The position numbers and the translations under genes were made by a program. DNA of 64,000 bases from NCBI GenBank assembly GCA_001910725.1, contig MJGA01000001.1, positions 2,576,168-2,640,167 on the forward strand. Direction: 5' to 3'. Under the pieces are notes generated by a model. That model was not told the DNA's origin. It made no database searches and saw only the letters and a list, made by a program, of their open reading frames with translations. The stretch is from Phanerodontia chrysosporium. Taxonomy: Eukaryota > Basidiomycota > Agaricomycetes > Polyporales > Phanerochaetaceae. Shown piece by piece: positions 12,059 through 23,168 of this stretch (positions within the stretch are counted from its first letter, which is position 1; every line of letters starts with the position of its first letter).

Positions 12059-12728
12059 ACGCAACGCTCCGCAACAGCAAAGGAGAGAGAGGAGCGAGGG
12101 GGCAGGTCGACTGCTCTGGTTTGATTGAGATGGCCGACCGCCATCCTGCGCACGAGTATTTGAAGCCCTCATGTCTGCCGTGTGCCTCCGTCTTCCGTTA
12201 GTATCCGTGAGAGCGCGAGGGCGAGGCCTTAGCGGTCAGGCGGTGAACGAGACCTGGATGAAAACAACGAGGCTTCGGGGAGGCGAGAGCCCTCGGAATC
12301 GCCGCGAGGCTTAAGTATGGCCTGATGCGCCTTTTCGTTCTTTCTTCCGAAAGGGCCTCAGAAAAGCCCTTTGAGGACAGAAAGATGGCTGCTGGGCAGC
12401 GGGAGGGGCGACCGGAGGGAAGCTCGGAAAGCCTGCATTCCCCCGTGTCGGCCTGCTTATAAGAAAAACGGGAGTGGACAATTTTACCCATTGTCCCGAG
12501 CGCGTCCCTGGCGCAGGTGATGCTTCGCGTGAGTAGATGGAGGTCCAATTTGTCGGCGGCAGCCAAAGCTTTGCCTCATGGCCTGTGGATCTGCCTGAAA
12601 GGCCTATAGTCCGCCAGATAGCCGCCAGAAAGCGCGGGCGTGTGAACAATTAGATGATATGCTTACTCGCTTTGGGTATTGTACATTATCCCCTCGACCG
12701 CAACACATTGTCTTTCGAGGGCCGTATC
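12059..12728. other. Intergenic, no gene recognised
   Basis: The stretch between two minus-strand genes has no convincing coding pattern. Confidence 0.3.
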
Positions 12729-15700
12729 CTACGCTATGGCCTCCACCTCCTGCCGCAGAATCTTCCCAAGGCCTCGTATTCGACGAGACATTCTGGATTT
12801 CGCAGTGTCGCGGGGTTGACGCTCGAGATAGGTGCCCCGTTGATGATCTGATGCCCGAAGTGAGGACACGCTGCAGCAACGCACCAATTCGCGGCCATAC
12901 GGGGCCTGACGCACCTTCTTCACCGGGACCTCGACACGCTTGCCGTTGATTGTATAGGGGATATCGTTCACCTGAATGACCTGCGGAACATCCGGTGAGC
13001 ACACGACGCCACAACGTTGCAGCGCTCCACTAGGGGGGCGCAAACTGGGCACCAATATTGTCGTCGGGCCAACGCACCTTTGCTGGGACGTGCCGCGCCG
13101 TGCGCCGTGTTCTAATTTCGTGCTTGATCCTCTTCTCGAGCTCTTCGGTGAGGATCTCGCCCTCGAGCAGCTTCACAAAAAGCAGCACGCGCTCGTCGGT
13201 GCCCTGTGCAATGCTCTGGCCGACAGCGAGACAGTCGGCGACCGTGTGTGCTTGGTGCGTCACCTCCGGGGCAAAGCACAGGTCGAGCACGTCGTAGAGC
13301 TCTGCGGAGCCGAAGCGAATCCCACCGGGGTTACTGTGACACTGTCGTCAGCACAACCGTAGCGAACGTCATAATAGTCTACTACGCACAGCACGCCGTC
13401 GCTCCGACCAAGCATGACCAGACCGCCGCCGTTGCCAGAACGAGACGGGGTGAGCAGAACGTGGTCACCGTGGTCTAGCACATGACGCGGTCAGTCGATC
13501 GTCGCTCATACGTCGAAGCCAGCTCCACTCACACCACACGCCCGCGAACTCGGCAAAGTACGCCTGCTGGTAGCGCTCCTGCGCAGCCTGCACATCCTTT
13601 GCGCTGCCGTATCCGGGGAGGGGCCAGAAGCCGACAGGCTGGCATGGGAACGGGCGGACGCAGACGAGCTCGCCCGGCTCGCCCGCTGCGCAGGGTGTGC
13701 CGGCAGGAGTGTACGTCTCGACCGCCATCCCGAGCATCCGGCACTGAATCTCCCCGCGGTACACCGGCAGGGCCGTGTTCATCCCCGCAAAGAGCGAGCA
13801 GATATCCGTGCCGCCTGTGGAAGCGAGCCTCGTTAGCGAGTTCCGCAGCCGCGCACGGAGCCTTGCCACGCACCCGTGATAGAGCCCAGAAGAACGTTCG
13901 GAGAGATCTGCTCATAGACAAAATCGAACAGCGGCGCCGCCAGGGGCGAGCCTGTGGAGTAGATGTGCCGGAGCGTGCGCAGACTGTGGTGTGCCTTCGG
14001 GGTCTTGTAGCATTTCTGGCAGAAGGATCGAGTGAATCATTTCCGCCTGCTGCGAGCTGTGTCGCTGCTCTCACCGATAGCTGGTCAATGTACTTTGCGC
14101 TGGTTCCGAAGAGCGTGATGCCCAGTTCATCCACAAGGGTCCAGAGGAATGCAGGGTCTTTCAATGGGCTGCCGTCGTACAGCACCAACGTGCATCCGGC
14201 CTGCAGACCATGGACAAGCCAGTTCCACATCATCCAACCGCTTATGGCGGTCAGTGCTAACTCTATCTCGTGTCCACGGACAACTCACGTGGTCGTGTAG
14301 TAGAAGAACACATCGTCTGGGCGCAAGTCGCCACAGATCATGGACTCCTTCTTTGCCTGAAGAAGCATCCCACCAGCGCGGTGGACAATCGGCCTGGGCA
14401 CATCGTGAGCAGTCTGCCAATTGAAACACGAGATGCGACACACTTCGGTCTTCCTACAAGTCGGTGTCGGCAGTCAATCAGCATCGGCTCCTGTCTCCGG
14501 ATATAGACAGCTGTTGCATCGCACCTGTCGTGCCTGAGCTGAACAATATCCACAGGGGCCAGTCGAACGGGAGCCGTGCCCACGCAATCTCCCCGTCGGG
14601 AGCACGCCCCAGCGCCTGCTCCTGTCCGAGCTTGACAAAGTCACGGAACTCTGTCCAGCCGCTCTCCCATGTGTTGGTGTCCGCGGGCTGCGTCGGGTGC
14701 CGGATGACCACGACCTTCGGAGTCAGCGCGGCCCGCTCGGAGAGCCCGCGGAGCAGCTCTTTAAGCTTCGGGAGGTGTGCGTGGACCTTGGCGTTATACC
14801 TGCACAGCGGGCGTCAGTCTCTGCGGGACACGGGGCGCGTGCAGACACGTACACGACTGCGTCGACCGAGAAGATGAGGGTCGGCCGGACTTGCTCGAAC
14901 CTGACAGCCGGGCATGAGTGGGCGTCGGCCAGCGTGCAGACGCTTCGCACCTCTCTAAGACCCCCTCCGCGCCGAAGTCGGCCGCAGCGCTGACCCAGAT
15001 GCACCCTGCAGGACCGCATGAGCGCACGCGGAGACGTCCGACGATAGAGTACACTGACCTATCGCTGTCGCCGCGAGGCACGCGGCAGTATTTTCCTGCA
15101 GCACAATGAGTCAGCCACGTTCGCACCAGACACTGGGAAGGCGGCACTGCTCCTGCCAAAGGACCCTTGTACGGTCACCGCACCGAACGCTCACGGCATC
15201 GTATGCGTATATGCGTCATTCCGCCCACAGAAGAGTAGCACCCTGAAAGCGCCACCGGATGTCGTCAGACTCGCATTGTAAGGGTCGTCGGACCTGCCCA
15301 ACGAGTCCCACTGGCGTCCAGGGCAAGTCAGATGAGATAGCCAAAGCCTTGAGGTCTTGCAGCCAGCTGCAGCCCGCCGGAACTACGATCAAGCTATCCA
15401 TGATTTGAGAATTACGCTATGGTTGGAAGTCATGAGTTGGAGAGGACAATACTGGGCAGGCGTGAGAATTACCTGCAGTTTGGCACTTTTTCTTCTGGCC
15501 AGCTGACAATCGTGCATCAAGCCCAAAGACGTGACAATGCATGCGCACCTACAGGTACGGTACATGTCGTTTTGTACTCGTACTACCAGAGCCGGGTATG
15601 GTAAAATCCAGCACACGAGGATTGGCATGCCTGTCATGGTGGCAGATATAGCGACGATGGGCATAGCAGACTCTATCTGCAGAGAGGTTCATGCAGAGCA

Positions 15701-16459
15701 GGTTTCAGAGATCGCAAATCCGTACGCTGGTCCGGTGCGCACAACGTCCGAACCCATCGCATTCTGTTCAGGACCATGCGTGTGGATTTTGCTAAGCTGC
15801 GTGGGCGCTTCCACGGTGCTACTCTCCTGAGGGCGTGGCAAAGGGGCGACAAACGAGGCTCGTGCAATGCAGAGCCTAAAGCCGGAAGAAGCCACTCACA
15901 ATACAGTTCGACGAGTACGAGGCCACACGGTCGCCGGCCTTGAGACCCTGTGCAAGCAGAGCCGAGACGAGGTCGGAAACGAGCGTGTACAGTTCGGCGT
16001 AGCTGACGCGACGCAGCGCGGGCTTCGGATTGCCTGGATGGGGCTCGGCTGTCCCGAGTCAGCTATGCAGTGTCGCGAACGCCGAGCGGGTGCGGACGTA
16101 CTGGCTTCGATGAGCGCGGTCTTCTCTGCTGAGCGGCACTGCAGCATGTTCTCCGCCCAGTTCAGCCTCGCCTCGCCAAACCACGTCGGGTTGTCTGGCG
16201 GCGCGGCCGCCGTGTCGACGACGTGTTCACCCTTATACCCCACAACGCCCGTAAAGTCCCAGACCTCGCTCCAGAACGCGTCGATGTGCATGGTCGACCA
16301 GCGGAAGAGGTCATGGTATGTCGCGAGGGACAAGCCGTGCTTGGCGTTCACGCGTTCTTTGAAGCGGTGCGTAGGCGTGTTCTCGACGTCTCTTGGCGAG
16401 AAGAGTGGTGCAGTCGCGTCTCCGGGAGAGTTGCCAGCGCAGCACAGGGTCGAAGCCAT
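12729..16459 (-). CDS. Acetoacetyl-CoA synthetase (acetoacetate-CoA ligase)
   Basis: This is a cytosolic ANL-superfamily enzyme that activates acetoacetate with ATP and CoA, feeding sterol and lipid synthesis. The start is the ATG at 16459. Signature stretches are 'WSEVWDFTGVVGYKG', 'NPTWFGEARLNWAENML', the adenylation P-loop 'WILFSSGTTGKPKP', 'TTTGWMMWNWLVHGLQAG', 'ITLFGTSAKYIDQL', 'GGTDICSLFAGMN', 'GELVCVRPFPCQPVGFWP', 'YHGDHVLLT', 'NPGGIRFGSAELYDVL' and the C-terminal Lys region 'DIPYTINGKRVEVPVKK'. Introns are mostly 50-70 nt. One, at 15096-15899 between 'SSNCI' and 'ENTAACLAATAI', is 804 nt and holds an inverted-repeat-bounded insert. Close to the end a one-base slip near 12780 separates 'LVEYEALG' from 'GKILRQEVEAIA'. 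Confidence 0.92.
15222..15835. mobile_element. MITE-like insert in an acetoacetyl-CoA synthetase intron
   Basis: The segment is 614 bp and bounded by 32-nt terminal inverted repeats at 15222-15253 and 15804-15835. They match at 28 of 32 positions and share the core AGAGTAGCACC. It accounts for most of an 804-nt intron in a gene whose other introns are about 60 nt. No transposase ORF lies inside. I could not see a clear target-site duplication, so the ends and superfamily are uncertain. Confidence 0.5.
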
Positions 16460-17477
16460 GAGTAGTAAGTCCGAGGTCCAAGAACTATCCAAGAAACCCG
16501 TTAGCGGAAACGGAAGCGTCGGATACGCGCAGGAGATGAGAAGAGTGCCGAAGACGGACGGCCAAAAGGCACTGCGCAGAGACTGTTGCGAACGGGACGA
16601 GGAGGAGAGCCTTGGCGGAATTCCGCCTCGTCCGGAGTTGTGGGGTATTTTGCCCGGGCGAAATGGCGGAACGGCCACTACCATGCACGACTGGTCATAT
16701 TTCTGCACAAATGAGCCCAGATAGTCCTGTTATGTACAGAATAGGCTATGCTCGCTGCTGATTGCTGAACATTTCTGCAATTTCTGGAAAATGGCGGACG
16801 AGGGCGGGGCGCCGGAAAGGCCAAGACTTTGCGCCCGTGGGCGCTCCGTGGGTTATCATCAATATTTACGTTCTGACAGCTTAGAAGTTCTGTAGGCTAT
16901 CCGGGAAATGATCGAAATGAGGCCGACGTCGGGTAAGGAGGATTGTTACCTTTCCTTAGTTTGAGTAAATGATCGCACGATGCGGATGCTAAGGGATGCC
17001 GAGGGGCTCTAACTTTAAATGAGTCAGGCCCGCGCAGAAGTTTTGTTTGAGAAGTGGATGGTGCGATTATAAAAGACTGCAGGTCCCGCTCCTGAGCACA
17101 GTCACCCAGCCAACAGCGTCTCGCTGCAAGGTTTCATCGCCACCCAACAGCACCAACGAACGTGCGTCCGCTCAACTTCAACCGCCGCGTAAAAACTCCT
17201 ATCAGTTTCGCAGTAAGTGCAGTGGCCGTCGCCGGTTCGCGCACCGCACCTCACGTTTGTCCCGATCTTGTAGGTACAAAGCCTCTCGGAGAGTTCCCAA
17301 ACTTTCCTTGGCGCGCGTATACGCAATCCAACCAGCCGTGGCCGTTTCGCACACCCTTCTTCTCCCCGTCTCATATATAAACCCCCCGTCCCGACGCCAC
17401 ACTATCTCTCCCCGACTGCTCGCCCCACATCCCTTCCCAACCTTATCACTCTCCCAACCCACCTCGAGCACATCGTC
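16460..17477. promoter_or_regulatory. Divergent intergenic region with TATA box near 17371
   Basis: The region lies between the acetoacetyl-CoA synthetase start (minus) and the start at 17478 (plus). TATATAAA at about 17373-17380 is roughly 100 bp upstream of the plus-strand ATG and is followed by a long pyrimidine-rich leader. No coding sequence is supported in the rest. Confidence 0.4.
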
Positions 17478-18092
17478 ATGGACCGCTTCCTCGCTCCCCA
17501 CTCGCCCGAGGCCGTCGCCCACAGCCGCCTCACGTACGTGTCCGTTTCCCATCGTAAATACGCCGAATATTCACCTCTGGCTCACCAGTGAGAACATATT
17601 CACCTGGGACACCGAGCACCCATCCCTCAACGAGACCCTCATTGCGGGGTGTGCGGCGTACCAGGCGTTCAGCCGCTACCTCAACGGCAGCGACCTCTAC
17701 CTCCTGCCGCGCTCGCGAACTGAGCTCGAGACCGTCCTGTACGTTGCCCTGCATTTTCCACTATCTCCGCACGCAACGGCATGCTGATGGTCTCCACGCG
17801 TGACAGCCGGAGATATGCGTACGACGCCATCCACAACTTCATCTCGCAGGCACGCTCAGAGATCTCGCGGGGCGGCTACAGTCGCGTAAGTGCGCCCTCG
17901 GGCCCCTCCTTCCCGAAGTGCGCGCACTCATGACGCACGCAGATGTGTCACCTGGCCGAGTCGTCAATCCGCAAGGCCCTCGACGAGAACGATAACGCGG
18001 CGTACCTACTGTCGCTCCACCGCCCCCAGCCGTGCGAGGACGAGCAGGAGCTCCACGACTTGGGAGCGGCGCGATTCATCAGAATCAAGTAG
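17478..18092 (+). CDS. Conserved-looking hypothetical protein, about 144 aa
   Basis: I do not recognise the family. Four exons join in frame. The ATG at 17478 gives MDRFLAPHSPEAVAHSRL. Then come 'ENIFTWDTEHPSLNETLIAG', 'AYQAFSRYLNGSDLYLLPR', 'YDAIHNFISQARSEISRGGY' and 'MCHLAESSIRKALDENDNAA'. The protein ends 'LGAARFIRIK' with TAG at 18090. Introns at about 17534-17588, 17740-17806 and 17886-17942 have normal GT-AG ends. There is no signal peptide or membrane segment; the protein looks soluble and largely helical. A TATA box and a pyrimidine-rich leader lie upstream. Confidence 0.65.
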
Positions 18093-19903
18093 GCGTCAAG
18101 TTCGCCCACGCCTGCTCTCCCGTTCCGTTGTTCTCGTCATTGCTCTCGCTTTCGTCTGCACTCTCGTCATGCACTCCGTCTCCGTCGTCGTCAACAATCG
18201 CCTGCAACCCTGTCCTATATCAGTAGTCCATCCACGCCCACCGTTGTAACAGTAGTCACGTCTCATGAAGCATGCAGTGTTTATGGTATACCTTAGGGCA
18301 CGTGTAATTTCCAGAACTCAAATCTTGAATCAATCGATGACATCGCTATGTTCTCTTCGTCTGGCATGAAACCTGTTTGTACGCGATAGATATGGATCAA
18401 GATTGGGAGAAGCTGCGTCAAGCTGGCTAGTAGAACAGGAGTGTGTGAAGTCCACTGACTCACGTTTGCAACACAGGGGCAGGGCCAGAACTACCGGTAC
18501 AGCCTCGGGGATGCCTTGGCCAACAGGAAACCTAGATTCATCGTGTTTTGTGTCTTGCCTGAACCACCTAGCACCCGCAATGGACGATTGACAGCTTGGC
18601 AGCTGCGAGGAAACGCATGGCGCCAAGTTGACTAGGGTTGCCCAAGCATCCTGTTCGCGTTGGCCATACTGATTGGTAGCTTCCAAGACCGTTTATCAGG
18701 GCGCCTGGCAGTTGGAGTCGTCTCCCTGCAAGCCATCGAAGACGGAAACACGGTATCTGTTTGTCTCGTGCAAATAAAAAGCGGCTCGCACTGAGCAGCG
18801 GTGACGCTCTCGACTCATCCCGAGGTCCGGCATCCGACGGTGACCTAGCTCGCCCAACACCAGAGCTCACTAGTCTAGCTCGGAGAATGGCAGGCTCCAT
18901 TACAATGTACCGATGGTAGCGGCAGTTTCACTCCGTCTGACACATGAGATTTGCTGCGAAGAGCCAGAGATCAGCTTAATCATGGATGCTGCGGCGCCGG
19001 AGATTGGCCAGAGTGCGTACTGTGCTGTACAGGAATAGCTCTGCGGACAGGGCTCATCACAAGCCGGGCCTTGATCTCGATATGCCCGCGACGCCCCAAG
19101 CCTCCCGGTCCGTGTGTCACACGGAGGCGAGGGAGGGGTGGTATACCGGAACAGCGGTCAAAGTACAGGGAGCCATGTCTCTGTTATTTAGGCCGCTGCA
19201 GCTACATGTTAGCGTATATCTGTCAGCAGTCCGATAGCCTACACGTTCGAACGCACAGAGAGGCAGTGCCCGCGTTAGCTACCCTCTGAGCTTGGGGGTG
19301 CGCCACTGGTCGCGGATACGGTGGTCCATAGTAGCGTCGTTTCATACTCACTTTCTCACCAATCACTCGGGCGAGGGGAGACATTCAGCAAGGCAGATCG
19401 TTGTACTTGTATAGCTAGGAGTCGCAGTCTGGTCGTGGTGGTTGTGAAGCAAGGATGTCGAACGGTCTCGGTTGCAACCGAAATCACGCGCCGTGTCCTG
19501 CTCTCAACTGCATGTTCCCAGCGTTGGACACAACGTTTTCTCAGGGTTTCATAACATCCTGCATACTGCACTGCTCTCGTCGCTCTTCCAGAGGATTTAC
19601 TCTGCAGGAACATAGAATGAACGAGGACCGAGGTGGAGAGGGACCGCAGCGGTGAGCCTGCGCGCGCTCAAAGCGCGTGTGGAGAAGAAGGCTCGACGAA
19701 CGTGCGAGGTACTACTTTCCCACTTTTCGTTCCGTCCACCAGCAGGCCTGCAGCTGCCCTTCCAGAGCTACTTCAGACCATCTGCCGCTTCCTATGCTCG
19801 CCTGACCACACGCTGACCGTTCTCGCGCCTACGACGACATTTTCTGCCTGCGGGGCAAGCCCTCTGTCTACCCCACACTCGCCTCCGCCCTCGACGCCGC
19901 ACC
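18093..19903. other. Long intergenic stretch, no gene recognised
   Basis: Several ORFs of 60-118 codons exist on both strands, but none shows domain motifs or splice-consistent continuity. The right end (about 19720-19903) is a pyrimidine-rich leader for the endopolyphosphatase gene. Confidence 0.35.
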
Positions 19904-22517
19904 ATGAATCCCCTCCGCGGAACGCTGCTCCTGCTCCTCGTCTTTGGCGGCCTGCAAGATGTGCTGTGCGCGCCGCCGCAGGTCCCACTGAGCCCCGCGC
20001 CCGCCGCCGAAGGTGTGTGCGCCGTCACACGCCCCCGCCGTCCCGCTCACGCGTCGTGTGCAGCTGCAAAGCCCCGAAAGCTCTATGGCCGCTTCCTGCA
20101 CCTGACAGACGTCCATCCGGACCCGCACTACCGCGAGGGTATGTCCGAAAAATCCGCGTGCCACAGGAAGAAGCCCAAGAAGAAGCCGCGCTCGGGAGCG
20201 TTTGGATACATGTACGGGTGCGTCGGCCTGTGCCTGGCTTTGCGCGAATGCATGCTGAAATGTCAGAACAGGGAATGCGACGCCCCGCTGCTGCTCACCA
20301 ACTACACGCTAGACTACTTGGAGAAAACGTGGGCAGACGAGGTCGACTTTGTCATCTGTGAGTGTATGCGGCCCACAGAGTCGTGTCGTAACTTACGAAA
20401 ACGCTACCAGGGACCGGAGACAGTGCAAGGTACGTCTGGAGGCCGGCCTGGAAGCGCACATTGGTTATATGTCTCGTAGACACGATAATGACCGCAAGAT
20501 TCCACGAACGCTAAAGGAAATATATGCGCTGAATCGTGCCATGGCAAGGAGAATGGAAGACATCTTCACGAGCCGAGGGATACCAGTCATCCGAGCATAG
20601 GTACGGTTGTTCGTTACGATGCCGCACGGTTTGTGCCCTGACGAACGTACCCTTCGCCCAGGCAATAATGACGTTTGGCGTAAGCCCGGACTCTCTAATC
20701 GCAATGCTGCTGCTGACTGACTGCTTCCTGCATTTTCTACATAGCTCATGTGAGTGCTTCGTATTGCAGCTAGTGGCGAAGCAGGTGACATATACGATCC
20801 CGATTCTGCCTTCTAGAATATCATGATGCCAGGTGAGTCCATCGTACTCAATTGCATTGAATAGACTCACCTTATCGCTGGTGAAGGTCCTAATGATGTT
20901 ACGTCCGAGTTCTCTAGGTGCGCACGATAGCCGGATTCGCCAGGTCCATGTTTTCATTGACCGTGCTTTCCTAGCATATGGAAGTCGTTCGTGCCCTTCC
21001 ATTCGTACCAGGTGTTCCAGCGAGGCGCCTACTATTCAGTCGAAGTCATTCCCGACCAGCTTGCGGTCATTAGTCTGAATACGATGTACCTCTTCGACTC
21101 GAATTCAGGTACGTCATGCATTCTGCTTCCTGGTATATCGCCTTGACGACGCCCCTAGCCGTGGGAGGGTGTGAGGCCAAAGACCCAGAGGACCCCGGGA
21201 ACCTCCAACTCGATTGGCTGGAGGTCCAGCTCCAGTCGTTCCGGAGCCGTGGCATGCAGGCAAGTCGCGCAACGTGGATACTGAACGCCTGTCGGGTGCA
21301 ATTTAATTAACGAGACGCCCAGGTATGGATTAGTGGGCACGTTCCACCGTCCTCCCGAAACTTTCATTCGGAATGCGTGAGTGCCACTTACCGTGGAACG
21401 TACTACTCCTTCACTCACCCTGCATTGCCCTCTGACCCTTCGAATAGCATGTTCGATATACCGAACTGTCTCTACGGTACCAGGACACGATTCTGGGGCA
21501 CCTCTTCGGAGTGAGTAACACACTTGGCCCTGGTGACGGTGAGCACTGACATAGCCACTTGTTGCACCCCTCGGTCTTCTAGCATATGAATGTGGACCAC
21601 GTAAGTGTTCTCTATTGCCACGGATGGTCTCATGATTGACTGGCGTACAGTTCTTCTTCCTCGACGCTCGAACGCTCGCGAGCAATGAGTCCGTCAAGGC
21701 TGCCGATGAAGATGCACATACAAATGGCAAGCACAAAGACCTCTATGTCACGCTGCTGAAGGACTTCGACCACCTGTACAAGAGTGAAAAGAGCCTCGAC
21801 TATGACGGTATCGCCGTCGTGAACGTGGCCCCATCGGTCGTCCCGAACCCATACCTTCCTTCCTTCAGAATCTTCTCCTATAACATTACGGGTTCGCGGT
21901 ACTCGCAGAGCTCGGCGATAATGGCCCCGAATCCGGGGTCGGCGACCGGCATTCCCTTGGTGATTTCGTGGATCGGGAAGCCCTCTGCGAGGGCACCGAT
22001 GGACTCAATGTATCGTGGCGTTGCAACCTTAATAGCCCCTGGCACTCGAGTCCGTACTCGCCGTCCCGGATGAATAGGCTTTACACACCGCTGGCTATGC
22101 CCAGGTGAGTCATATGAGGTGTCTCCGTGGAGGCCATGCGTTCTGATACGCTTTCCGGCGTTGCGCTTCTAGTACTACATGCCGAACCTCACGGGCACGG
22201 AAAAGCACCCACCCAAGTGGAAGCTCGAGTACCTTACGTTTGCGCCAGAGGCCCTACATCCGCCGGGCGCGGCGGACGAGGTTGAGGCGCAGAAGAAGAA
22301 GGACGCGTTTGTGTATCCGATCCCGCTGAAGCGGCTGCCGAAGAAGCTGCGGTATGCGAACGTGACCTCGAGCAAGTTCACGCCGTACTCGATGCCCGAC
22401 CTGACGATCCCGTCGTGGACGGCGCTCGCGCGGCGACTGGCCAAGGCAGGAAGCCGGTCGAAGCTGCGGCGGCGGTTCCGGCGGTACATGTACATGGGGG
22501 CGAACGAGGAGCTGTAG
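19904..22517 (+). CDS. ppn1: Vacuolar endopolyphosphatase
   Basis: Ppn1 is a metallophosphoesterase of the vacuole lumen that cleaves long polyphosphate chains. The start is the ATG at 19904, and residues 1-23 form a signal or anchor helix ('LLLLLVFGGLQDVLCA'). Metal-site blocks follow in order: 'GRFLHLTDVHPDPHY', 'DFVIWTGDSARHDND' (built across three exons), 'GNNDVW' (near 20663), 'VWISGHVPPSS' and 'LFGHMNVDHFFFLDAR'. The C-terminal region 'YYMPNLTGTEKHPPKWKLEY' and 'FTPYSMPDLTIPSW' is typical of the family. The frame slips by one base twice, near 21893 ('NITG' to 'FAVLAELGDNG') and near 22094 ('TPL' to 'GYAQYYMPNL'). More than ten short introns are present. It probably matures by vacuolar proteolysis, as in yeast. 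Confidence 0.88.
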
Positions 22518-23168
22518 GAGTAGATAGATCGGTCGGGCTGTACCTGGCGTTGTAATTATTATTTGCACGCAGTGGCACTTTTGTCTCCGTGTATGACTGT
22601 GGGAGAAAGGGCGCGAGATGCCGGGTGGGCGCTTGGTATGGTTGCCTTGACCACGGAGGAGGAGAACATGAAGGATCCGTTCTGCTACGCTCTGCATCCT
22701 GACATCGTGCTGGAGATCTGTCCTTGATTCAGGTTGGCCAGGGCCGTGCATTCGACGAGTGCAGGAAGGGTGGCCTGGTCGTGCTTGTTTCGGGCCTTTT
22801 AGACTACGTTTGTGTGGACGGGCCCTTGTAGCGGCGAGCAGCGTCCCAGGTTTATCTTCCGGACGACAGCCCGTCTGTCAGATCCTTTTCCCTACCTCTG
22901 CTGCCCCCTTTGCTCATCTCTTTCTTGTTCTCGTCCCATCATCATCTTCCCGGTTTGCGGCGGTGTGCCCAGTGTTCATCAAGCCCTCGTCTTCTTATTT
23001 TCGAGCGCAAGGCCCAGCCTGACCACGTCTATTGTCTCTGGACCGCCCCTCGAATCCCCTTCGTAATTCTTCCACCGGCTGGCCCGCGTGCAACCCCGCT
23101 GTCTCGCTCGCAAGTAGTGCTTGAACAGCACCCACTCTCATTCGTCACACTATCTATTCTCTATCATT
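22518..23168. promoter_or_regulatory. Upstream region of the RFX gene
   Basis: This stretch ends in a long CT-rich leader (about 22880-23160), typical of fungal 5' flanks. No gene is seen in it. Confidence 0.35.

Noticed and set aside
12198..12649. Overlapping minus-strand ORFs of 112-136 codons downstream of the MARVEL-like gene's start
   Set aside because: No domain, signal peptide or splice continuity is seen; composition alone does not support a gene.
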